A DNA stretch of 64,000 nucleotides from Nitrososphaerota archaeon (GTDB lineage: Archaea > Thermoproteota > Nitrososphaeria > Conexivisphaerales > UBA164): contig WYER01000012.1 in assembly GCA_009903795.1 (NCBI GenBank), forward strand, positions 1-64,000, read 5' to 3'. Positions 17,910-25,641 of the stretch are shown here, piece by piece. Position 1 is the stretch's first letter, and each line of letters begins with the position of its first letter. Both the position numbers and the translations under genes were made by a program. The notes below the pieces were generated by a model. The model saw nothing but the letters and a program-made list of their open reading frames with translations, was not told the DNA's origin and searched no databases.

Positions 17910-17983
17910 GGGCCGGGCCGGATTCGAACCGGCGATCTCCGCCGTGTGAGGGCGACGTGCTAACCAGGCTACACCACCGGCCC
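17910..17983 (-). tRNA. tRNA-Val (CAC)
   Basis: Minus strand, 74 nt without intron. The acceptor stem is GGGCCGG/CCGGCCC, the anticodon stem TCGCC/GGCGG holds loop CTCACAC (anticodon CAC), and the T arm is GCCGG-TTCGAAT-CCGGC. CCA is not encoded. Its 3' end points to the integrase remnant, which makes it a possible attachment site. Confidence 0.93.
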
Positions 17984-18019
17984 TGTATTCTTTCAAATGC
18001 GCTTCGTATAAAAGCATTT

Positions 18020-18940
18020 CTAGTCCTCCTCATCTTTTGCCTTTTTCTTGAACAGCTCAAAGTATTCTGGAGGAGGTTTCTCCTTCTCATAGAGCTCCTT
18101 TCTTCTGGCCTCAAGAAGCCTCTCCTCCATACCCAGCAGAGATGCGTAAGTTTTGAAGCTAATATTCTCAGGAACGGCGTTGACCCAGTCTTTGCTTCTC
18201 AAAAGGTGATGCCCTATTACCGTTGTTTCAGGTTTTGTTTCTACTATAATTTCGGTTAAAAGTTTCTTTGAAAGTTCAAGGTCTTCTTCGTTAAAAACAT
18301 AGCCAAATAAGTAATAAGGAAATCCTCCAATTATGAGCATATCCGGCTTTGTTTCTTTAGCGAACTTTACAGCTTTTTTTGTAAGGGGGCCTTGAACGTC
18401 TGGAATGTAAGTTAAGCTAAAACCTTTATGTTTTATAGATATTCCTATTATAAATCCTGTTTTGCTTCCTTCTTTACCATGAGGAATAGGATCAGAAACT
18501 TTGATAGATATGTCTCCTATTTTAAAACTTTTACCGTCTGCAAAAATCCAATCGCTTGACGTGCTTTTTGCATCTTTTTCAAGCATATACCCCCTTACTT
18601 TCTGGCTGTAGTTTGCATTGTTATAATTTTTAACCAATACTTTTTTCTTTTTGTAAATGTTTTCGCCCTCTGTTCCCATATAAACGCTTTTGTAAACTGG
18701 CGTAAAATGGTCTCTATGATAATGAGAGATAAAAAGATACTCAACTTCTTTAAAATCATTATACAGTCTCTCTCTGAACTTTTTTATGGCATCAATCTCA
18801 AGAGGATGGGGCGGCAAACCGAACCTTCTTGGGGCTAAGCTTGCTCCTGGGTCAAGTATAAAAATTGTTCCTTCAACATCGACCTTAACGCACATTGATC
18901 TTATACCAAATGATTCTTCGCCTAATGGAACTATCTTCAA
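18020..18940 (-). CDS. metallo-beta-lactamase-fold hydrolase, UPF0282 family
   Basis: 306 residues. The metal-binding motif HYHRDH lies near residue 73, with a further ligand region at YIPDVQGPL and a histidine pair in TTVIGHHLLRSKDW. The N-terminus MKIVPLGEESFGIRSMCVKV and PRRFGLPPHPLE are diagnostic of the UPF0282 family, found mainly in thermophilic archaea. The reaction is unknown. Metallo-beta-lactamase relatives include nucleases and phosphodiesterases. It stands alone, 37 nt from tRNA-Val. Confidence 0.85.
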   Translation of the reverse strand: MKIVPLGEESFGIRSMCVKVDVEGTIFILDPGASLAPRRFGLPPHPLEIDAIKKFRERLYNDFKEVEYLFISHYHRDHFTPVYKSVYMGTEGENIYKKKKVLVKNYNNANYSQKVRGYMLEKDAKSTSSDWIFADGKSFKIGDISIKVSDPIPHGKEGSKTGFIIGISIKHKGFSLTYIPDVQGPLTKKAVKFAKETKPDMLIIGGFPYYLFGYVFNEEDLELSKKLLTEIIVETKPETTVIGHHLLRSKDWVNAVPENISFKTYASLLGMEERLLEARRKELYEKEKPPPEYFELFKKKAKDEED

Positions 18941-19189
18941 CAGGTTCCTCTTGACTTATAATGGATTTATTCCTTATATATAATTATTAACATTAAAAAC
19001 AGTACTCACGCAAGTATAAAATTTTACATTTTTGAGGAAATTTATTTGGGTCCTCATCTGATTTAAAGTCTTAACGTATAACAAATGAGGCTCAATAGTA
19101 AATAGGCAAAATTTGCTTTAAAGTTCTGAAAGATACCTTGAGATAAATGTTGCAATGAATTTAAAGCATAAGGATATGATAAAGCCTTT

Positions 19190-19430
19190 GATTTATACCT
19201 AGATAAATATGCATCTGCAGAGTCTTTGAAATACACTAAAGGATTCCCTTCACCAGATACACTGCTACTAAGCTTAAATTTGAAGCTAAGATTACTAGCA
19301 GGAACTTGAGTTATTTGCTTTACGCTCTAATTCTCTACAACTTGTAGATTATAGCAAGGGTTGTAGTTCAAAGAACTGCCTACCAGTGTACTTTTTTAAG
19401 CATATTGTTAAAATGGAAATAACTTTAAGC
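19190..19430 (+). pseudogene. C-terminal remnant of a DDE transposase
   Basis: The gap 18,941-19,655 has no intact gene. One plus-strand frame reads YTATKLKFEAKITSRNL, then SYLLYALILYNL, and after a stop or shift IIARVVVQRTAYQ. The T-S/T-R-N...LLYAL-LYNLW-I-R pattern is the usual C-terminal end of IS4/ISH-type transposases. Everything else in this gap is AT-rich sequence with no support for a gene. Confidence 0.5.
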
Positions 19431-19655
19431 AGACTGCAGCCTCCTGAATGAAATTTAATAAGCCAATATTAGAGCATTAGTTTTAACTATAAGCTAAGGG
19501 CTAAAATTTGACCCAACACAAAGCTATATGGCATTAAACCAAAAGTTAATCAAAAACAAAAAATCAACTATATCTCTAATTATTTTGAAATGTAATTACC
19601 TGTGGGAGTACTGATAAATTAAAAATATATAAATTGACGTTTCTATTTTTACAAT

Positions 19656-20219
19656 ATGAATAGCGAAAATTATACAAAATATGCAGGGGCGTTAGCTTTT
19701 GTAGGAACCTTCCAGTTTATAATTGCTATGATCGTTGCCGAAGCTAAATATACTGGATATAGCATAAGTAACAACTATATAAGTGATCTTGGAGTAGGTC
19801 CTACAGCGCCGATTTTTAATACTTCTATCATTATATTTGGTATAGTTATAGTGATTGTTTCTTATTTAGTTTATAAAAGCCTCCATGTAAAGCTTTTTCC
19901 TGCCCTTATGTTCATAGCCGGGCTCGGTGCCGCGCTTGTTGGTGTATTTCCTGAAAATTCTCCATATCACATTCACGCTTTAGTCTCATTTATAACTTTT
20001 TTCTTCGGCTCTCTTGCTGTAATAAGCTCTTTTAGAATTCAAAAGCGTATTATGTCTTATATATCTGTATTGATTGGGCTATTATCCTTGATATCTTTAG
20101 GTCTTTTTATTTCTGGCATAACGCTTGGAATGGGCGTTGGAGGTATTGAAAGATTGATAGCATATCCTATACTTCTTTGGACACTTTATTTTAGTGGCTA
20201 CCTTTATTCACTAAAGTAA
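19656..20219 (+). CDS. DUF998 family membrane protein
   Basis: 187 residues, six predicted membrane segments. The family markers are SNNYISDLGVGPTAPIFNTSII after the first segment and GLGAALVGVFPENSPYHIHALVSFITF in the middle. The function is unknown. It has no close functional partner nearby, although the small thioesterase gene follows 41 nt downstream in the same direction. Confidence 0.82.
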   Translation: MNSENYTKYAGALAFVGTFQFIIAMIVAEAKYTGYSISNNYISDLGVGPTAPIFNTSIIIFGIVIVIVSYLVYKSLHVKLFPALMFIAGLGAALVGVFPENSPYHIHALVSFITFFFGSLAVISSFRIQKRIMSYISVLIGLLSLISLGLFISGITLGMGVGGIERLIAYPILLWTLYFSGYLYSLK

Positions 20220-20260
20220 ATTAGAAATTTTTTTATTTACAACGTTTTAATTAAACTGTT

Positions 20261-20662
20261 ATGAGCCTAGATGCTCTAAAAGAAGTTCTTGAGAATGACC
20301 CTTTTTTAAAGTACTTAGGTATAAAGGTTAAAAGCATACTAGAAGGCTCCTGTGAGCTTTATATGGAATTTAGACCAGAAATCACAAGGTTCGGGGGCTT
20401 TGTTAACGGAGGTGCGATAGCAACTATAGCGGATGCAGCGGGAGGATGCGCGGCTCTTACGAGCAACTTAGGTTATAATGAAGTTACTGTGGACCTAGAA
20501 GTAACATACCTGAGACCGATAACTGAAGGGCCTATAAAAGCGAGATCTAAGATAATAAAAAGAGGAAAGAACCTTGCGTATGCACTAATAGAAGTATATG
20601 ATGGGAAAGAAAACCTGTGCAGTATAGTAAAAGGAACATACTTTTATACAGGTCGCTTTTAA
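20261..20662 (+). CDS. PaaI-type hotdog-fold acyl-CoA thioesterase
   Basis: 133 residues, the normal size. The core HGG-like helix segment reads GGFVNGGAIATIADAAGGCAALTS and is followed by TVDLEVTYLRPITEGPIKARSKIIKRGKNL, the strands of the hotdog fold. The usual H in H-G-G is N here (VNGGA), which is common in divergent members. The likely role is hydrolysis of an acyl- or aryl-CoA thioester, fitting the beta-oxidation genes a few kb away. Confidence 0.82.
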   Translation: MSLDALKEVLENDPFLKYLGIKVKSILEGSCELYMEFRPEITRFGGFVNGGAIATIADAAGGCAALTSNLGYNEVTVDLEVTYLRPITEGPIKARSKIIKRGKNLAYALIEVYDGKENLCSIVKGTYFYTGRF

Positions 20663-20699
20663 GCAACAGATTTTTAGGCTTTGTTCATCTTTTTACCAG

Positions 20700-20920
20700 A
20701 TACCCCATACGTTAGGCTTGGTATTTTACTGTTTCAAGCTCTTTGTCACTTGCTTCAACATTTAAATAGGAAATAACTTTTCTTGACAACAAGCTGTTCG
20801 TTGTACTTTATCCAGTTCCTTCTGTCAATAAACTTATTCCCATTTTTTGTTATTATTGCAGTTGCTTTCTTGGCACATAAAATAACGAAAACAGCCACGT
20901 TTTTATATTATTTTATCCAA
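20700..20920 (-). pseudogene. N-terminal remnant of a transposase
   Basis: In the 305-nt gap between the thioesterase and the aminotransferase, one minus-strand frame reads VFVILCAKKATAIITKNGNKFIDRRNWIKYNEQL, split by stops further on. RNW-KYNEQLV is the kind of N-terminus seen in several archaeal IS5/ISH transposases. It could come from the same element as the C-terminal piece at 19.2-19.4 kb, split and inverted. Weakly supported. Confidence 0.35.
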
Positions 20921-20967
20921 CACAGCAATTTTTTTAAAACTATTTAAATAAACAATTTTCCTAAAGA

Positions 20968-22125
20968 TCAGTACCCGCTATTATAAAGCACTTCCTGTGC
21001 AGCCGAAAGCCCTCTTCCTAAATCTATTTTGTATCCGTTCTTTTTTAGAGCTCTTTCAACGGCTCCAATTGCTATTAATACTTCTGAAGAAGTTATCGAA
21101 CCCATGTGACCTATTCTAAAGTATTTTTCCTTTATTTCTGGTATTAATCCTCCTGCGAAAACCGCCCCAAACCTTTCAGCATCTGCGAGAAAATCTGACT
21201 GCTTAACATTTTCTGGCAAATACTGAACCGATATAGTGTTAGCATAAGACCCCTCCTTTGGTATAAATTTAAGGCCTATTTCTTTTAAGGCAGCTCTTAT
21301 GCTTTCAGCAATTATCTGGTGTCTTTTTACTCTGTTGTCAATGCCCTCTTTAACTATCATGTTCAAACTTACATCAAGGGCGAGTATTAAGTTGACGGCA
21401 GGGGTTGCAAAATATGCTGCCTTTCCTTGCATATATGTTCTAAGAACGTTCTGCCATATTCTGAGGTCTGAGTAGAAAGTCAGAGGGGGGTTCTTTTCCA
21501 TAAATTTAAGCGCTTTTGCTCCTACAACTCCTACTGCAAGGCCTGGAGGCACTCCTAAAGCCTTTTGGCTTGCCGTGAAAGCTACATCTACTCCCCATTG
21601 CATGCTGAATTCTTCTCCGCCTATAGAACACACGCCATCAACAACAAGTATTGTATCAAGATCCCTAAAAAACTTAGCAATTTCCTTTATGTTGTTTTTT
21701 ACTCCAGAGCTCGTATCTACATGCGTTACGGTTACAAGATCGTATTCCCCTTTGCTTACTTTTTCATAAATTTCTTTTGGATCCGCAGAATATCCAAGAG
21801 GAGGGCGATAAACTTCGACGTTTTTAGAAAACCGCGAAAAAAGATCCACAAACCTGTCACCAAAATAACCCGTACTTACGACGAGAATTTTAGAATCTTT
21901 CTTTATAAAATTAGCTGTAGATATTTCCATCGCAAGAGTCCCAGACCCAGAAATCGCATATGGCAATCCGTCTTTTGCATCAAAAACCATCATAGTTTTT
22001 TCTAACGCGTCCTTAAATATTTCTGCAAATTCTTTTGATGTATGAGCATATGTTGGTTTTGCCATTGCACTTAAAACATCATGCTCATATTCAATTGGTC
22101 CCGGTATCATCAAAATTTTTTTCAT
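20968..22125 (-). CDS. class V aminotransferase, alanine/serine-glyoxylate type
   Basis: 385 residues, full length. The N-terminus MKKILMIPGPIEYEHDVLSAM carries the family PGP motif. GSGTLAMEISTANF contacts the cofactor phosphate, VVDGVCSIGGEEFSMQWGVDVAFTASQKALGVPPGL contains the PLP-binding lysine (SQKAL), and the C-terminal segment carries FRIGHMG. The likely reaction is alanine:glyoxylate or serine:pyruvate transamination, and archaeal relatives can act in glycine or serine metabolism. It stands alone. Confidence 0.88.
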   Translation of the reverse strand: MKKILMIPGPIEYEHDVLSAMAKPTYAHTSKEFAEIFKDALEKTMMVFDAKDGLPYAISGSGTLAMEISTANFIKKDSKILVVSTGYFGDRFVDLFSRFSKNVEVYRPPLGYSADPKEIYEKVSKGEYDLVTVTHVDTSSGVKNNIKEIAKFFRDLDTILVVDGVCSIGGEEFSMQWGVDVAFTASQKALGVPPGLAVGVVGAKALKFMEKNPPLTFYSDLRIWQNVLRTYMQGKAAYFATPAVNLILALDVSLNMIVKEGIDNRVKRHQIIAESIRAALKEIGLKFIPKEGSYANTISVQYLPENVKQSDFLADAERFGAVFAGGLIPEIKEKYFRIGHMGSITSSEVLIAIGAVERALKKNGYKIDLGRGLSAAQEVLYNSGY

Positions 22126-22281
22126 AATTTTTAATTGTTCAATATCATATTTAAACTTTTATAACTAGATTTGTGTATTAAATTGTTAGGAATAATCATT
22201 AAATTGAACCCAGAACGTATTTATTTTAAAAAATTTGATTAAAATTAGAGCGTAAACAGTTTATAAAACTAAAAATTATTC

Positions 22282-23328
22282 TTATATTTTAAAAGCGTCA
22301 GGAGATATAATATTTTTTGATATTATTTCTATATCTTTAATATAATTTGAAGATAGCATCGTAAGGTACATAGAATCCCTATAATATCTTTCTATTCCCA
22401 AATCTTCCAAATAACCGTATCCCCCATAAATCTGTAGTGCAAGCCTTGAAGCCGATCTTGCGAGCTCCAGCGCGTTTAGTTTTAATAATATCCTGTCCTT
22501 CGTATCCTCAGAAAGCATAAGGGCTTTTTTCATTTCTTCTATTCTTCCTTTCATATCACTAAGCACAGCTGATATTGGTTGAAATTCGTAAAGATAGCTC
22601 TCAAACGCCTTCCTTTCTTTTGAATACTCTATTGCCTTTTCTAAAGCAGACTCGCTCATTCCAATAGCTATTGCAGCTATCTGATCTGAGGTATCAAAAA
22701 TATGGGATTTTAATAAATTATCTGCGTCTTTTAATATAATTCTGTCTTCTTCAATTGTTTGCTTATAGCTTGCAAATCCAAAGCTAATTGCTCTAAATCC
22801 TAATGGCTTCTTTTTTTCTATTTTGACCGGATTAGCCATAACCAAGTAAGAAGTTTTTTCAGATCTCGCAAGCACTAAGTGAAAGTCTGCATCTGGTAAT
22901 ATTACAAAATTGTTTGCGCCGTATAGCTCATGTCCTTTTATATAAATTTCTAGCGGGAAGTTGAAGTTTATGTCATGAACCAGAGTGCCTGTTGATTCAC
23001 CTGAGGCTATTTTTGCAATTTCTTCTTTACGCTTTTGAGCTTTGAAAAGTATCTCATTAACAAGCGTGTTCTGTAAATATATAAAATAAGCTACTGAGGC
23101 AGAGTATTTAGCTATAGTCATTAAAACCAAAGAAAAAGAACTTCTATCTATACCAGCACCGTTTTCTGACTGAGGTAACGTTGCTGCAAGGAGACCAAGC
23201 TCTGCAAGCCTTTTTCTGATATCTTTACTTATACCTTCTTTTTCAATTTTTTGTGCGACGTTTTCTAGCTCTTCTTTTGCAAACTGCTCTATCATGCTTA
23301 CTAAAAGCTTCTGTTCTTCTGAAGCCAT
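22282..23328 (-). CDS. acyl-CoA dehydrogenase-like subunit lacking the catalytic glutamate motif
   Basis: 348 residues, shorter than usual. The fold is clear from SALEKAIEYSKERKAFESYL and ALQIYGGYGYLEDLGIERYYRDSMYLTM. In active enzymes the last segment continues into I-EGT-xxQ, which carries the catalytic base and FAD contacts. Here it reads TMLSSNYIKDIEIISKN. The FAD-binding TEPxAGSD motif is also degenerate. It starts one nucleotide after the stop of a normal acyl-CoA dehydrogenase. This resembles the alpha2beta2 heteromeric acyl-CoA dehydrogenases (FadE pairs of mycobacteria), in which only one subunit is catalytic. It is the last gene of the beta-oxidation operon. Confidence 0.8.
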   Translation of the reverse strand: MASEEQKLLVSMIEQFAKEELENVAQKIEKEGISKDIRKRLAELGLLAATLPQSENGAGIDRSSFSLVLMTIAKYSASVAYFIYLQNTLVNEILFKAQKRKEEIAKIASGESTGTLVHDINFNFPLEIYIKGHELYGANNFVILPDADFHLVLARSEKTSYLVMANPVKIEKKKPLGFRAISFGFASYKQTIEEDRIILKDADNLLKSHIFDTSDQIAAIAIGMSESALEKAIEYSKERKAFESYLYEFQPISAVLSDMKGRIEEMKKALMLSEDTKDRILLKLNALELARSASRLALQIYGGYGYLEDLGIERYYRDSMYLTMLSSNYIKDIEIISKNIISPDAFKI

Positions 23329-23329
23329 T

Positions 23330-24463
23330 TTACTTCACCTCTTGAATCTTTTTAAGGATCATCCTCGAAATTACAAGCTTTTCTATCTCGCTGGTTCCTT
23401 CCCAGATCTCTGTTATTTTAGCATCCCTATAGAGTTTTTCGAGTTTAGATCCAGAAGCTTCCATCCCAACTATTTTGAAAGCTATATTTGCTACTTGGTT
23501 TGCTACTTCAGCAGCATAATATTTTGCCATGCTTGTTAAAGCAGGGTCAGGATTAAAAGAAAACACTTTTGCGGCCGCTTTATATGTTATGTTTCTGGCA
23601 GCTTCAATAAGCGTGCTGATTTCAGCAAGAGCGAACTGTACGTATTCCATCTCCCTGAAACTTGCGGGTTTCTCAGCAAGGTACTCAAGTAGCAGATCAA
23701 GTATGCCTTGAGCGGTTCCTACACTTTGCGCCGCTACATAAACCCTGCTTATGTTAAAGAAAGTCATTATAATGTAAAAACCTTTGCCTTTTTCACCTAC
23801 AATATTTTCGTTTGGTACTAATACATTTTCAAAAGTAATTTCAGCCGTGTCCGTTGCCCTCATTCCTAGCTTCCCCTTTAGTTTTACAGGATTCACCCCA
23901 TTCCACTTTCTTTCAACTATGGCAAGCGTCAATCCATGATGTCGTTTCTCTTTAGAAGGAGGAGGAGCAGATCTGGCAAGAAGGTAATAATGATCTGCTA
24001 CGGTTCCGTTAGTTATAAACATTTTATGCCCGTTAAGTATCCATCCTTTTTCTGATTTTTCTATCCTAGACGATATTCCCGCTACATCGCTTCCAGCACC
24101 TGGCTCGGTAACAGCAACCGCACTTATCTTTTCACCTTTTAAGGTTGGATAAAGATATTTTTCCTTTTGCTCATCGGTCCCATAAAGCAGAAGGATCTCA
24201 GAACCAAATACTGAAGCCAGAGTGCTTAACCCTATACCTGGATCAACCCTACAGAACTCTTCCATAGTTACTAACATGTTCCACGGATTTTCTATCGTTA
24301 TAAAACCAGCATCAAAAACTTTTTTTCTTATTTCGTTGGGATACTCTTCGGTTTCATCAAAATGCTCTATAAGCTCTTTTGTGAATTCTCTTAATGCAAA
24401 ATTTCTTGCCCTTTTTCTTGTTTCTTCTACTTCTTGAGGTAACTCAAAGCTCAAATTATTCAA
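23330..24463 (-). CDS. acyl-CoA dehydrogenase
   Basis: 377 residues. The FAD/substrate motif is AVTEPGAGSDVAGI followed by GWILNGHKMFITNGTVADHYYL. The C-terminal catalytic base is the Glu in KITEIWEGTSEIEKLVISR. It oxidises acyl-CoA to trans-2-enoyl-CoA and passes electrons to ETF (encoded at 3.7-5.4 kb). It overlaps the thiolase stop by 8 nt and is followed directly by the degenerate dehydrogenase gene, suggesting a heteromeric enzyme. Chain-length preference cannot be read. Confidence 0.93.
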   Translation of the reverse strand: MNNLSFELPQEVEETRKRARNFALREFTKELIEHFDETEEYPNEIRKKVFDAGFITIENPWNMLVTMEEFCRVDPGIGLSTLASVFGSEILLLYGTDEQKEKYLYPTLKGEKISAVAVTEPGAGSDVAGISSRIEKSEKGWILNGHKMFITNGTVADHYYLLARSAPPPSKEKRHHGLTLAIVERKWNGVNPVKLKGKLGMRATDTAEITFENVLVPNENIVGEKGKGFYIIMTFFNISRVYVAAQSVGTAQGILDLLLEYLAEKPASFREMEYVQFALAEISTLIEAARNITYKAAAKVFSFNPDPALTSMAKYYAAEVANQVANIAFKIVGMEASGSKLEKLYRDAKITEIWEGTSEIEKLVISRMILKKIQEVK

Positions 24464-25640
24464 CCCTCTCCAGGACTATTGCGTAACCTTGACCTCCTCC
24501 AACACAAAGAGTTGCAACTCCATATTTCCCATTCTTTTCTTTAAGTATCCTCGCAAGCGTTCCAGTTATTCTTGCACCAGTAGCCCCCAAAGGATGACCT
24601 ATCGCTATTGCCCCTCCATGCACGTTTACTTTGTCCGGGTTTATTCGAAGTTCTTTTATGGCATAAAGAGTTACGACAGCGAAAGCTTCATTTATTTCCC
24701 AGTAGTCTATATCTTCTACACTAAGGTTTGCCTTTTCGAGCGCCTTTTTGCTAGCTGGCACGGGCCCCTTTCCCATCAAATAAGGTTCAACGCCTGCCCA
24801 TCCTATTGACTTAATCTTTGCCAATGGTTTAAGGTTATATTTTTCAACTGCCTTTTCAGATGCCAAAAGAACTGCTGATGCTCCAGCATTAAGTGGGGAA
24901 GAGTTACCAGCTGTAATTACTCCATCCTGCTTAAAAGCTGGGGGTAAAGATCTTATCTGTTCTAAGGTTGTATCAGGCCTTATACTCTGATCTTTGTCAA
25001 CAACAATTTCTTTACCTTGATATTCCGTCTTTACTGGAAGTATCTCTCCTGAAAACCAGCCTTCTGAAACGCTTTTGCTTGCTAACATATGACTTCTGTA
25101 AGACCATTCGTCCATTTCATTTTTTCCTATACCGCTGACTTCTGCGAGTTTTTCTGCTGTGAGCCCCATTACATATCCTATATTCATTTGGTATTTCATA
25201 TATTCAGGCCTGATTAACAGCTTATAGTTTGGAGCTACATGAGGGTTATCGCTCATAGGTACATGCGTCATGTGTTCCATGCCCCCCGCTATTACAAATT
25301 CTGAATTTCCGGTTTCTATTTCCATTGCTCCAATCCCTATAGCTGTCATCGAAGAGGCACAGGCCCTGTCGACACCCATAGAAGGAACCTCCCACGGAAG
25401 GTTTGCGAGAAGAACAGGGTGCCTTCCTCCATAAAGCCAGTTTTCGTGAACCTGAAAAGCACAACCAGTTATTACGTCCCCTATTTCCTTCGGGTCTATG
25501 TTTGTTCTCTTTATTATTTCCTTTATTAACAAAGCAAGCACTTCATCCATCCTTAGCGCATTGAAGACGTCCTTTTCAGGTTCCTTTGGTCTTGATCTTG
25601 AAAAAGGGCTCCTTAAATAATCTACTATGTAGACTTCCAT
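24456..25640 (-). CDS. fadA: acetyl-CoA C-acyltransferase (thiolase)
   Basis: I start at the ATG at 25640 (MEVYIVDYLRSPFSRSRP), one nucleotide after the upstream stop. The frame to 25727 lies inside the preceding gene. The nucleophile is Cys94 (VDRACASSMTAIG). The active-site His is in GGAIAIGHPLGATGARI and the second Cys in ATLCVGGGQGYAIVLE, with INEAFAVV before it. It cleaves 3-oxoacyl-CoA with CoA, the last step of beta-oxidation. About 394 residues, normal for the family. Confidence 0.93.
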   Translation of the reverse strand: MEVYIVDYLRSPFSRSRPKEPEKDVFNALRMDEVLALLIKEIIKRTNIDPKEIGDVITGCAFQVHENWLYGGRHPVLLANLPWEVPSMGVDRACASSMTAIGIGAMEIETGNSEFVIAGGMEHMTHVPMSDNPHVAPNYKLLIRPEYMKYQMNIGYVMGLTAEKLAEVSGIGKNEMDEWSYRSHMLASKSVSEGWFSGEILPVKTEYQGKEIVVDKDQSIRPDTTLEQIRSLPPAFKQDGVITAGNSSPLNAGASAVLLASEKAVEKYNLKPLAKIKSIGWAGVEPYLMGKGPVPASKKALEKANLSVEDIDYWEINEAFAVVTLYAIKELRINPDKVNVHGGAIAIGHPLGATGARITGTLARILKEKNGKYGVATLCVGGGQGYAIVLERVE

Positions 25641-25641
25641 C

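Noticed and set aside
17896..18114. Frames covering tRNA-Val
   Set aside because: The tRNA cloverleaf is complete, so the open frames are incidental.
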